14,150 nucleotides of DNA from Desulfobacteraceae bacterium. Lineage in GTDB: Bacteria; Desulfobacterota; Desulfobacteria; Desulfobacterales; UBA11574. The translations under genes and the position numbers were made by a program. The stretch is from NCBI GenBank assembly GCA_013203195.1, contig JABMQM010000222.1, positions 1-14,150 of the forward strand, in the 5' to 3' direction. Below, in pieces: positions 6,715 through 14,072 of the stretch. The notes under the pieces are model-generated. The model searched no databases, had not been told where the DNA came from, and was given only the letters and a program-made list of their open reading frames with translations. Within the stretch, counting starts at the first letter, position 1. Every line of letters starts with the position of its first letter.

Positions 6715-8805
6715 ATGGAAACAGTGTTGATCTCTCCGGCAAAGGCTACGATTGTTGGGATTCCTACGGTTATTTTTTCGCTGCTGATACCGCTAGTTGG
6801 AGTGGGAGTCTTTGCTTACATTATAGCCATGCGACTAAAGCCGCTTGTTCTGGCTGCGCCTGACCAGCGCTTCGATCATTTCACTCAGCGGTTGTTAAAC
6901 ATGCTCAAATACGCCATCGGTCAGTACCGCCATCTTCGCTATACGGATGCCGGCGTCATTCATATCTTCCTGTTTGCCGGTTTTATGATCCTTTCTTTAC
7001 GATCAATTACACTTGTTTTGCTTGGAATTTCAGAAGGTTATGTACTACCTGGCATGGGTGGCCCGGTCGGAGTTGCTTACGGCATTCTCAAAGATTTTGC
7101 CGGGACTTGGATCCTTGCAGCCTGTGTGGCGGCTATGGTTCGGCGGGGAGTTCTCAAACCCGAACGTTATGCTGTGCCGCCCAAGTACGGCAAGGATCAT
7201 ACTTGGGAAGCCATGTTAGTGTTGCTGCTGATTACAGGGCTTGTCACCTGTGATATGGTGTTTGAAGGCAGCCAGGCTGCGGCACAGATTCAAAAAGGAT
7301 TAAAGACGGAGTTGCTGGTACCGGGTACCGGAACCTGGTTTGCTACCCATATTTTGAGCGCTTCACCACTTGATAGGCTTCAAAATTTGCACCTGGGGGC
7401 TTATTTTTCGCATGAGATGATATTTTTCTTCTTTCTATGTTTTCTTCCGTTTGGAAAGCATTTTCATGTGATTACCTCTTTGCCGAATGTGTTTTTTCTT
7501 AAACTTAACAGAGGTACTGTAAAACCGGTTCAATGGGGTGTTGCCGACGATCAGCTTGACGATTTGGAGTCCTTTGGGGTTAAAACATTTGAGGATTTTA
7601 CCTGGAAGCACATGCTCGATTTTTATTCCTGTGTCGATTGCGGGCGGTGTTCGGATAATTGTCCGGCTAATGCCGCGGGCCGGCCTCTTTCTCCGCGGTT
7701 TATTTCGGTTAAGTGCCGCAACTATTCTTTCGCAAAATACCCGCTTTACGGACAGCCGGTTAATGGCCGGCCTTTAATCGGTAATGTGCTCGAAGAAGAC
7801 GAAATCTGGTCGTGTACCACCTGCGGAGCCTGTGAAGAAGAATGCCCGGTGTTGATAGAGTATATTGACAAGATCGTTGACGTCAGAAGGGGTATGGTTG
7901 ATGATGGAAGAGTGCCTCAATCCTTGCAAAAACCGCTGGGAGCGCTTGAAAAACGTGGAAATCCCTACGGCAAAACCGCGAAAAAAAGGGCCGACTGGAT
8001 TAAAGATTTACCCGAAGACTGCAATATAAAAATCCTGGAGAAAGAAGAGACGGCCGACGTTCTTTACTTTGTCGACAGTATTACTTCATATGACGATCGC
8101 ATTCAGGAAATCGGCAGAGCTACGGCACGAATTCTTTTAACTGCCGCAATTGATTTTGGGATTTTGGGGCCGGCTGAAAAAGACAGCGGGCATGAGGTCA
8201 AAAGGTTTGGCGAGGAGATGCTTTTCCAGGAATTAAGAGATCACAACACGGATGAGATCATAAAATCCGGCGTTCAAAGCATTGTAACGGCAGATCCACA
8301 TGCCTTCAATGCTTTGAAAAATGACTATCAGGGTCTGCCGCCGGTGGAGCACGTCAGTCAGATGATCGCCAGGGCGATAAAGGGCGGAAAAATTCGATTA
8401 AAGGAAGTTGAAGATAACGGTGTGACTTACACCTATCATGACCCCTGCTATCTGGGACGGCATAACGGCCTTTATGATATCCCCAGAGATGTTATTGACG
8501 CGATACCGAACTTAAAAAGAGTTGAAATGTCCAAATGTAAGGATCGTTCGTTTTGCTGCGGAGGTGGCGGCCTGATGCTTTTTTATGAGCCCGAGGAAGA
8601 GATCAGGATGGGGAATTTAAGGGTAAAGATGGCCGAACAGGCCGGTGCCGACGTGATCGTGACGGCCTGTCCCTTTTGCTTGGTCAATATTGAAGATGCC
8701 ATCAAAACCAGCGGTCTGGAAGGAAAAATGGAGGCTATGGATTTGGTTGAATTGATCGAGCGTCACATGGTACATGATACAGGATACAAGATACAGGATG
8801 CATGA
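6715..8805 (+). CDS. Membrane-bound EtfAB:quinone oxidoreductase (cyt b / 4Fe-4S / CCG fusion)
   Basis: This 696-residue membrane protein is predicted to take electrons from reduced EtfAB and deliver them to the quinone pool. The N-terminal part holds about five hydrophobic segments (near 12-37, 79-104, 116-140, 165-185, 227-252) with histidines such as H83, H227 and H233, resembling the NarI-like heme b domain. Two 4Fe-4S motifs follow: C306-C309-C312-C316P and C367-C370-C373-C377P. Next come two HdrD-type CCG domains. The second is intact (HDPCYLG 575-581, SFCCGGGG 612-619, CPFC 652-655). The first has lost all expected cysteines: S455, D490-S491, D527 and A530 stand where the family normally has Cys, Cys-Cys, Cys and Cys. 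The start ATG is the only one that follows the in-frame stop at 6712; the nearest GGGAG is 15 bases away, so its ribosome site is weak. The last 12 residues are encoded by a heptamer tandem repeat. It precedes etfB-etfA, which supports the function. Similar proteins are called EtfD in mycobacteria or 'DUF224' in syntrophs. Confidence 0.88.
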   Translation: METVLISPAKATIVGIPTVIFSLLIPLVGVGVFAYIIAMRLKPLVLAAPDQRFDHFTQRLLNMLKYAIGQYRHLRYTDAGVIHIFLFAGFMILSLRSITLVLLGISEGYVLPGMGGPVGVAYGILKDFAGTWILAACVAAMVRRGVLKPERYAVPPKYGKDHTWEAMLVLLLITGLVTCDMVFEGSQAAAQIQKGLKTELLVPGTGTWFATHILSASPLDRLQNLHLGAYFSHEMIFFFFLCFLPFGKHFHVITSLPNVFFLKLNRGTVKPVQWGVADDQLDDLESFGVKTFEDFTWKHMLDFYSCVDCGRCSDNCPANAAGRPLSPRFISVKCRNYSFAKYPLYGQPVNGRPLIGNVLEEDEIWSCTTCGACEEECPVLIEYIDKIVDVRRGMVDDGRVPQSLQKPLGALEKRGNPYGKTAKKRADWIKDLPEDCNIKILEKEETADVLYFVDSITSYDDRIQEIGRATARILLTAAIDFGILGPAEKDSGHEVKRFGEEMLFQELRDHNTDEIIKSGVQSIVTADPHAFNALKNDYQGLPPVEHVSQMIARAIKGGKIRLKEVEDNGVTYTYHDPCYLGRHNGLYDIPRDVIDAIPNLKRVEMSKCKDRSFCCGGGGLMLFYEPEEEIRMGNLRVKMAEQAGADVIVTACPFCLVNIEDAIKTSGLEGKMEAMDLVELIERHMVHDTGYKIQDA

Positions 8806-8829
8806 TATAGGATGCATGATGCTTGATAC
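8767..8829 (+). repeat. Heptamer tandem array over the 3' end of the oxidoreductase gene
   Basis: Nine consecutive 7-base units follow the pattern A-N-GATAC (ATGGTAC, ATGATAC, AGGATAC, AAGATAC, AGGATGC, ATGATAT, AGGATGC, ATGATGC, TTGATAC). The gene's TGA stop (8803-8805) lies inside the sixth unit, so the array encodes the protein's last residues and runs on into the spacer. The 12-mer GGATACAAGATA from this array also occurs at 6702-6713, just before the start of the same gene. Confidence 0.85.
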
Positions 8830-8907
8830 AGGCTTTTTGATAGAGAATTCGTTTATATTTGTTTATCGAATACCAAATAACTTTTGACGATCAGGAGGAA
8901 GAACAAC

Positions 8908-9699
8908 ATGGAGATTTTGGTATGTGTCAAAAGAGTTCCGGATACTTCGGAAAATGAGATTGAAATCAACAAAGACGGCAGTGACATTGAACGGGACGAT
9001 CTAGTATACTCTGTTAACGAATGGGACAATTATGCCGTGGAGGAAGCCATCCAGATTCGTGACAACGTCGGTGGATCAGTTACCGTTGTTTCCGTAGGAG
9101 ATGAGGATGCAGAAGAAGTCGTCCGCAGAGAGATGGCTATGGGTGCCGACAAAGGTATCCTGCTGTCGGACAATGCGTTTGAAGGCTCTGATGGAAGGGG
9201 AATTGCCAATATTTTGAAAGCCGAAGTAGAAAAGGGCAAATACGATCTGGTTTTGACAGGAGCCCAGGCTGATGACGGTGCCGGGCAGGTGGGCGGTATG
9301 CTGGCGGCAATGCTGGATTGGCCGTATGCTTCGCTGGTTAACAGTCTGGAAGTCGTGGATGACAAAACAATTAAAGTCGGGCGCGAAATAGCAGGCGGAA
9401 ATCTGGAGATGAACGAGATTGATCTTCCTTGTGTTCTTTCGATTCAGACCGGTATCAATGAGCCGCGTTATGTGGGTATCCGCGGCATCAGAAAAGTGGC
9501 ATCGATTGATATCCCGGTTCATGGCGCTGGTGATCTCGGGATCACCCCTGAATCTGTCGGTGAATCCGGGGCCAAGGTAAAACGTATAGATTACTTTACA
9601 CCCGAACTGGGAGAAGGTGCCGAGATTCTTGAAGGCAGTACTGACGAGATCATTGAGAAACTTATTGAACTTCTGAAAGCCAAAGGAGGGATAAAATAA
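8908..9699 (+). CDS. etfB: Electron transfer flavoprotein beta subunit
   Basis: This 263-residue EtfB pairs with EtfA and receives electrons from acyl-CoA dehydrogenases. The fold is visible in MEILVCVKRVPDTSENEIEI at the N-terminus, the NEWDNYAVEEAI segment (38-49), GADKGILLSD (79-88) and the nucleotide-contact segment LTGAQADDGAGQVGG (116-130). The family signature region VGREIAGGNLEMNEIDLPC lies at 157-175. The start at 8908 is set by AGGAGGAA (8893-8900), 7 bases upstream; a TTG at 8884 would add eight residues and precede the ribosome site. It lies 102 bases after the membrane oxidoreductase and overlaps etfA by one base (TAATG). No iron-sulfur motif is present. Whether it is a plain or a bifurcating Etf cannot be settled by eye, but the lack of FixC/FixX partners and the presence of the quinone oxidoreductase favour ordinary electron transfer. 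Confidence 0.93.
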   Translation: MEILVCVKRVPDTSENEIEINKDGSDIERDDLVYSVNEWDNYAVEEAIQIRDNVGGSVTVVSVGDEDAEEVVRREMAMGADKGILLSDNAFEGSDGRGIANILKAEVEKGKYDLVLTGAQADDGAGQVGGMLAAMLDWPYASLVNSLEVVDDKTIKVGREIAGGNLEMNEIDLPCVLSIQTGINEPRYVGIRGIRKVASIDIPVHGAGDLGITPESVGESGAKVKRIDYFTPELGEGAEILEGSTDEIIEKLIELLKAKGGIK

Positions 9700-10685
9700 T
9701 GACCCAACCGGTTTTTGCATATATACTTTACGAAAATGGGGTGGCCGACGATACGGCCCTTGAATTGCTTACAGCGGCCGCGAAACTGAATCCTGATGCT
9801 TCAATCAGTGCCATAGTGGCAGGTTCGGGGGCCGGACTTGACGCGGTTTGTAATGCAATTGCCGCATCTTATGCGGAGGTCTGGAAGATCGACAACGAGG
9901 CCCTTGCATACGTCAACGCAGAAGTTCTGCGAGGTATGCTGGTCCGTATCTTGCCGCAAGGCTGCATTGTGCTTGCTGCCCACGATCATTTTGGAATGGA
10001 TCTGGCTGCGGGCCTTTCCAACAAGCTTGATGCCGCCTATCTTCCGGATGCAGTCGATTTTGAAGGTATAGAGAATGGCAAACTAAAGGCTGTTCGCGAG
10101 GAGTACGGAGGACAAGTAAGCACCCATGTGCTGTGCGATATTTCCAAAGGGGCCGTGATTACCGTTCGTCCGGGATCTTTTGCGCCGGATGAAAGCAAAA
10201 GTGCCGGCGGTCAAGTGCTCGACAAGACCGCTGACGCCATGGAAGGGGGCCTTCCGGGAGGTGCCCGCCGTTTTCTGGAGGTTGTAGCGGCCGAGGTTGG
10301 CGATGTCGATATTACCAAGTCCGAAATTCTTGTTTCGGTGGGGCGCGGGATCGAAGATGAAGATAACCTTGAAATTGTATCTGATCTGGCCGAGGCCATG
10401 GGCGCTGATGTCTCCTGCTCCCGTCCCATAGTAGATGCTAAATGGTTGGAAAAAGCGCGCCAGGTCGGGACTTCGGGTCAGACGGTCAAACCTAAAGTAT
10501 ATATGGCATTGGGGATCAGCGGATCATTCCAGCATATTGGCGGTATTAAAGGCTCTCCTTTTATTGTGGCAATAAATAAAAACTCCAGAGCCCCCATTTT
10601 TCAGATAGCAGATGTGGGTATTGTGGATGATATTCTTGATTTCGTCCCAGAACTAACCGACAAAATTAATGAAATAAAAGGATAA
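9699..10685 (+). CDS. etfA: Electron transfer flavoprotein alpha subunit
   Basis: This 328-residue EtfA carries the C-terminal FAD-binding domain of the heterodimer. That domain (about 205-328) shows SVGRGI (213-218), GTSGQTV (257-263), GISGSFQHIGGIKGS (272-286), IVAINKN (289-295) and APIFQIADVGIVDDI (298-312). The N-terminal domain is of the usual alpha/beta type, with no ferredoxin extension. The ATG overlaps the etfB stop (TAATG), and AAAGGAGGG (9682-9690) lies 8 bases upstream within etfB, so the two are translationally coupled for equal subunit supply. A hairpin terminator begins at the stop codon, marking the end of the unit that starts at 6715. Confidence 0.93.
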   Translation: MTQPVFAYILYENGVADDTALELLTAAAKLNPDASISAIVAGSGAGLDAVCNAIAASYAEVWKIDNEALAYVNAEVLRGMLVRILPQGCIVLAAHDHFGMDLAAGLSNKLDAAYLPDAVDFEGIENGKLKAVREEYGGQVSTHVLCDISKGAVITVRPGSFAPDESKSAGGQVLDKTADAMEGGLPGGARRFLEVVAAEVGDVDITKSEILVSVGRGIEDEDNLEIVSDLAEAMGADVSCSRPIVDAKWLEKARQVGTSGQTVKPKVYMALGISGSFQHIGGIKGSPFIVAINKNSRAPIFQIADVGIVDDILDFVPELTDKINEIKG

Positions 10686-10699
10686 AAAGCATCCTTTTT
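10676..10699 (+). terminator. Hairpin terminator after etfA
   Basis: AAAAGGAT (10676-10683) pairs perfectly with ATCCTTTT (10691-10698) around a 7-base loop, ending in T residues. The etfA stop codon (10683-10685) lies at the stem-loop junction. The stem is AT-rich, so strength is moderate. Confidence 0.55.
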
Positions 10700-10782
10700 C
10701 TGTCCCATTTTTTGATAATTGCAATGGGCACCTTTCCGCCTGTTTTTGTAACCATACCTTTTTGAATACAGGGAGAGGGAAG

Positions 10783-12429
10783 ATGACGCAAAACAATACC
10801 CCAAAAGCTAAACCCGAAGATGCCGTCACCGATACAGGTCGTTCCCCATTGGGAAATGATTCCAAAACCGAACCTGGCAAACTCGAGTCTGACAATAAGG
10901 AAGCAGATTTTTTAGACAGCCTTTCGCTGATTGATGAAATAAAAGAATTTGAACCCGTTTCACCCGGGTCTGATAATGAAGAAGCAGACTTTTTCGATGG
11001 CATTCCATTAACGGACGAAATGCAAACGGATGAGGTGCCGGCAGCAGAGCCCTCTCAAGCTGATCCTGATCATGAGGAAACCACCTTTTTAGACAGCGGT
11101 TCACTGCCGGATGCATTGCAAGCAGCAGAGCCCTCACAAGCTGATCCTGATCCTGATCATGATGAAACCGCTTTTTTCGACAGTGGCTCTCTGCCGGATG
11201 CATTGCAAGCAGCAGAGTCCTCACAAGCTGATCCTGATCCTGATCATGATGAAACCGCTTTTTTCGACAGCGGCTCGCTGATGGATGCATTGCAAGCAGG
11301 AGAACCCTCTCCAGCCAGGCCGGGTCGTGACCATATAGAGGATGCGGGTGGTGAACCGCCGCTGGAGGTCGAAGCAGAAACCGTCGCCGCAAAGGAACCC
11401 ACACCCCCGGCAGAAACTGAGAAATTCGGCAATTATGAAGTTGTCAAGCTGCTGGGAAAGGGCGGATTCGGTTCGGTCTGGCAAGCCACAGCGGCAGACG
11501 GCTTACCAGTGGCCGTCAAGGTTTTGAACCCGGACGTTTTGGATAACGACAGGGCCGTGCGAAAATTTTTTCACGAGGCCATTAACCTGTCCAAGATGAA
11601 TCATCCGCATATCTGCCGGTTTATCGATTTTTTCCCTCAAGAAGGGAACTACGCCATTGTAATGGATTTTGTCCAGGGAACCGATTTGAAGGATCTGCTT
11701 AAGGAACAGGGCGGCCCTCTGCCCTTTGAGACAGCACGCCGGATTGCGGCACAGGCTCTGGATGCTTTACATTATGCACACCAAAAACAAGTACTTCACC
11801 GGGATATCAAACCGGAAAACATCACTCTGAGTACGGAAGGGGCGGTAAAAATCATGGATTTTGGCATCGCCAGGCTGTCTTCTTCCGAATCACAGCAAAC
11901 CTCCTTATTTATGATATCGCCTGCATACACGGCACCCGAACGGTTTGACGAAACTAAAACCGATGACGTGGACCACCGTGCGGACATTTACTCCCTGGGC
12001 CTTGTGTTCTATGAGATATTTACCGGTAAACACCCGTTTCCAACGACCAATCCGATGGAAATGATTATGGCCCATTTAAACACGGTTCCCGCTCCGCCGG
12101 ATGAGATTGCAGACCTGCCTCAGGAAATCAGCAATGCGATTCTCAAAGCCCTTGAAAAGAATCCGGAAGACCGATTTGAGGATTTTGCAGCTTTTAAAAT
12201 GGAAATGCTGGGCGAGGCTCCGATACGGGCGTCCGACTCGATCGGACCCCTGGAGTTGTCAGGTGAGAGCTGCAAAACCGGCGCCGCATTGCTAAAAACG
12301 CTTTCCGGTATTGTTAAAAAGCACCAGAAGCAAGCCAGGAAGATCACTGTAGGCCAGGTGGGCGAGCAGGTTAATGTGATCATCGAAACCATGGGCGGAA
12401 ATGAGTTGTGTATTACCAGGGATATATAA
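10783..12429 (+). CDS. Hanks-type Ser/Thr protein kinase with N-terminal acidic repeats
   Basis: This is a 548-residue eukaryote-like protein kinase with no visible membrane segment, so probably cytoplasmic. The kinase domain spans about 216-470. It has the glycine loop GKGGFGSV (225-232), Lys246 in AVKV, the catalytic loop HRDIKPEN (339-346), DFG (359-361) and APE (384-386). All catalytic residues are present, so it should be active. The activation loop is rich in Ser/Thr (LSSSESQQTS). The N-terminal 215 residues are acidic and low in complexity, and hold five tandem repeats (36-177) with the core DETAFFDSGSLxDALQ. About 75 residues after the kinase domain (GPLELSGE to the end) match nothing I recognise. 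No PASTA or other sensor domain is seen. The start at 10783 follows GGGAG (10771-10775) by 7 bases; a TTG at 10762 was set aside. Substrates are unknown, and the gene is separated from etfA by a terminator. Confidence 0.9.
   Translation: MTQNNTPKAKPEDAVTDTGRSPLGNDSKTEPGKLESDNKEADFLDSLSLIDEIKEFEPVSPGSDNEEADFFDGIPLTDEMQTDEVPAAEPSQADPDHEETTFLDSGSLPDALQAAEPSQADPDPDHDETAFFDSGSLPDALQAAESSQADPDPDHDETAFFDSGSLMDALQAGEPSPARPGRDHIEDAGGEPPLEVEAETVAAKEPTPPAETEKFGNYEVVKLLGKGGFGSVWQATAADGLPVAVKVLNPDVLDNDRAVRKFFHEAINLSKMNHPHICRFIDFFPQEGNYAIVMDFVQGTDLKDLLKEQGGPLPFETARRIAAQALDALHYAHQKQVLHRDIKPENITLSTEGAVKIMDFGIARLSSSESQQTSLFMISPAYTAPERFDETKTDDVDHRADIYSLGLVFYEIFTGKHPFPTTNPMEMIMAHLNTVPAPPDEIADLPQEISNAILKALEKNPEDRFEDFAAFKMEMLGEAPIRASDSIGPLELSGESCKTGAALLKTLSGIVKKHQKQARKITVGQVGEQVNVIIETMGGNELCITRDI
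10888..11313 (+). repeat. Five in-frame coding repeats of 81-90 bases in the kinase gene
   Basis: Units begin at 10888 (81 bases), 10969 (90), 11059 (81), 11140 (87) and 11227 (87). The last two are nearly identical at DNA level, the third is close, and the first two are diverged copies. All differ by multiples of three, so the frame is kept. A smaller GATCCT repeat inside the units gives the varying DPDPD length. The pattern suggests recent duplication of the later units. Confidence 0.85.
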
Positions 12430-12474
12430 CTCGATGCTTGCAAAATTCAGGTAAATAAGACAAACGAGTTGGTT

Positions 12475-12894
12475 TCATTTGCCGTTGTCGGGTGTGAGTT
12501 CGCGCGTCTCCCACCAAGCCTTGCCGTAATTGATAAAAAGCTGCTCGCCGGCAGAGACGTCTTTGATAGTATGAAATACGATCAGGTCCCGCTCTCTGTC
12601 GTGCCAATATTCGGTATTGTGTTCATCAGCGTGGTTAAAAATACTTCCCCACCCCAAGGGAAGCGAGTAGTATTCGGACTCGTCTTCCGACTCGTTATGT
12701 TCCTGATCTAGAGCATAAACGTAATCATCTATAATACCCGAGCAATCTTCCTCCCTGATGCGCAAGTGATGGCACTCTTCAAGTGTCGTATCGGCCGGAA
12801 TATATTCGGTTGTGAAAACGCCGTGGCCGAATTTAGAGGGTGCTGCAACCAGAGCGGGGTGTCTGAATAATTGTTGAGATGAGATTTTGGTCAT
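12475..12894 (-). CDS. SET-domain protein, putative lysine methyltransferase
   Basis: This small protein of 139 residues consists almost only of a SET domain. The N-terminal SAM-binding segment is SKFGHGVFTTEYIPADTTL (GHG at 23-25). The central motif is GSIFNHADEHNTEYW (Asn87-His88 and Asn93), and the C-terminal part has GEQLFINYG with Tyr123 in the position of the usual catalytic tyrosine. Such proteins transfer methyl groups from S-adenosylmethionine to lysine in proteins; bacterial targets are mostly unknown. The ATG at 12894 is preferred, with AGGA just upstream; an upstream TTG would add eight residues. It is convergent with the kinase gene, 45 bases away, and no strong terminator is visible between them. 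A role in modifying a neighbour's product is possible but unproved. Confidence 0.8.
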   Translation of the reverse strand: MTKISSQQLFRHPALVAAPSKFGHGVFTTEYIPADTTLEECHHLRIREEDCSGIIDDYVYALDQEHNESEDESEYYSLPLGWGSIFNHADEHNTEYWHDRERDLIVFHTIKDVSAGEQLFINYGKAWWETRELTPDNGK

Positions 12895-12990
12895 ATTTCC
12901 TATTAATGATGTCAACAAAGTAAGATAAGTTTGGCATTAACCGTTTAATCAGACTAATATCATAGACAATTTCGTTTGAAAATCGTGAAT

Positions 12991-13158
12991 TTATTTTAAA
13001 GGCTCAACTAAAGTGGGATCAATACGAATAAGATTGAATTGTGCACCGCTTTTGGATATGTAATCGGACGGGAATCGCTGACAGTACAACTTCCATTCGT
13101 GACTTTTTACGAGATCATCAATTGTGCATAAACAAAATGCTGTTAAATTGTTAACCTT
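12991..13158 (-). pseudogene. Possible gene remnant without a start codon
   Basis: A minus-strand frame of 55 codons and a TAA stop is open from 13158 to 12991. It has protein-like composition in its second half (SHEWKLYCQRFPSDYISK, then IRIDPTLVEP) but no ATG or GTG start. The only TTG would leave 32 residues. I do not recognise a family. It could be the C-terminal end of a decayed gene, or a chance open frame in AT-rich spacer DNA. The rest of the 12895-13175 spacer shows nothing clear. Confidence 0.2.
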
Positions 13159-13175
13159 TTAAAATAAAAGTGAAT

Positions 13176-14072
13176 ATGACAATAGACATAAGAGATAAGA
13201 CCCATATCAGTCATAGAGACGTCATGGGGTTAAGCTTTATTAAAAAACAAGACACCTATGTGTTTCGAAAATATTATAAGCAGGGACTGCGCTCCCAGAT
13301 TATAGAGATACTGGATTCAAGCGATGCCATCAAGCAAAACAAAGGCGAAATTATAAACGGCATAAGATTTTTTCCCAGGGCCAGACCCTTAAATATACTT
13401 AGAATATTTAGAGCACAATTTGAATCTATAGAGAATGTTTTTGAAGAGATAAATAAATATAAAACTTTGGAAGATTATCTGCCGCCTGATGCTTATTCCA
13501 AGTCTTGTGAATTTGTCGTGGATTATATCAGGGAGGGTAAACGTGATTTTATACTTTGCGGTCTTCAGGAATATATAGAGGGCAAAGTGTTGAACCCATG
13601 GGACCTGTTTTATAAGAATCACCTGATAAACCTTGTCCGCAGCATGCAGGATCAAGGCCACAATCCTTTAAAAATGACCACCGAACAGCTTATCCAAAAG
13701 GTTAAAAAGCAAGCAGGCAAATTCATAGACAGCCTCAAGCGAATGATCCTGGAAGCAAAATATGTGCCCGATCTCGCAGGTATTGGGAATCTCATCCTTA
13801 CCGCCTGCGGGAATATCAAACTCGTAGATATCAACAATATTTCCAGGGTTTCATTGGAGCCCGACATCGGTCTGGATGACAAAGGCTATCCGGTATGCGA
13901 TAAATCCATTGAGGCCGTTTCGATCATGGAACAGAAATTGCTGGACAGAGCCATTGATAAGACGGAAACAATATATAAAATATTTCTTGATCCTGAAAGG
14001 ATAAAAAGGGTTAAGGTTTTAGAAGAAAAATTTCATCATTCCTCTAAATTTAGAGAATTCTATCCGAAGTAA
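13176..14072 (+). CDS. Unrecognised protein with divergent protein-kinase-like layout
   Basis: This protein has 298 residues counted from ATG 13176; a GTG six bases upstream is an equally possible start, and no good ribosome site is seen for either. I cannot name a family. The order of elements resembles a protein kinase fold. A Lys (32) sits in a strand-like VFRKYY, and a strand pair leads to a hinge-like FILCGLQEYIEGK (125-137). A catalytic-loop-like PDLAGIGNLIL carries Asp199 and Asn205, and GNIKLVDINN carries Asp218 where kinases have DFG. No glycine-rich loop is obvious, so it may be an atypical or inactive kinase. The gene is AT-richer than the beta-oxidation genes. It lies about 750 bases after a true Ser/Thr kinase. 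The kinase reading is inference from pattern, not a firm assignment. Confidence 0.6.
   Translation: MTIDIRDKTHISHRDVMGLSFIKKQDTYVFRKYYKQGLRSQIIEILDSSDAIKQNKGEIINGIRFFPRARPLNILRIFRAQFESIENVFEEINKYKTLEDYLPPDAYSKSCEFVVDYIREGKRDFILCGLQEYIEGKVLNPWDLFYKNHLINLVRSMQDQGHNPLKMTTEQLIQKVKKQAGKFIDSLKRMILEAKYVPDLAGIGNLILTACGNIKLVDINNISRVSLEPDIGLDDKGYPVCDKSIEAVSIMEQKLLDRAIDKTETIYKIFLDPERIKRVKVLEEKFHHSSKFREFYPK

Noticed and set aside
8617..8817. Minus-strand frame with a hydrophobic repetitive N-terminus (ISCILYLVSCIMYHV)
   Set aside because: The hydrophobic look comes from reading the 7-base repeat array backwards; the rest is antisense to a conserved domain.
9076..9720. 214-codon minus-strand open frame
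   Set aside because: It is antisense to etfB, has no recognisable motifs and no ribosome site.
8908..10685. Electron-bifurcating Fix/Etf system
   Set aside because: No FixC or FixX genes adjoin, EtfA has no ferredoxin extension, and the partner is a quinone oxidoreductase within a beta-oxidation cluster. The Etf residues alone do not settle it.
10888..11313. Tandem repeats considered as a CRISPR-like array
   Set aside because: Units are directly adjacent, in frame and protein-coding, with no spacers between them.
14042..14055. Perfect 14-base palindrome CTCTAAATTTAGAG
   Set aside because: It lies in the coding end of the last gene, has no loop or T tail for a terminator, and no second copy was noticed.
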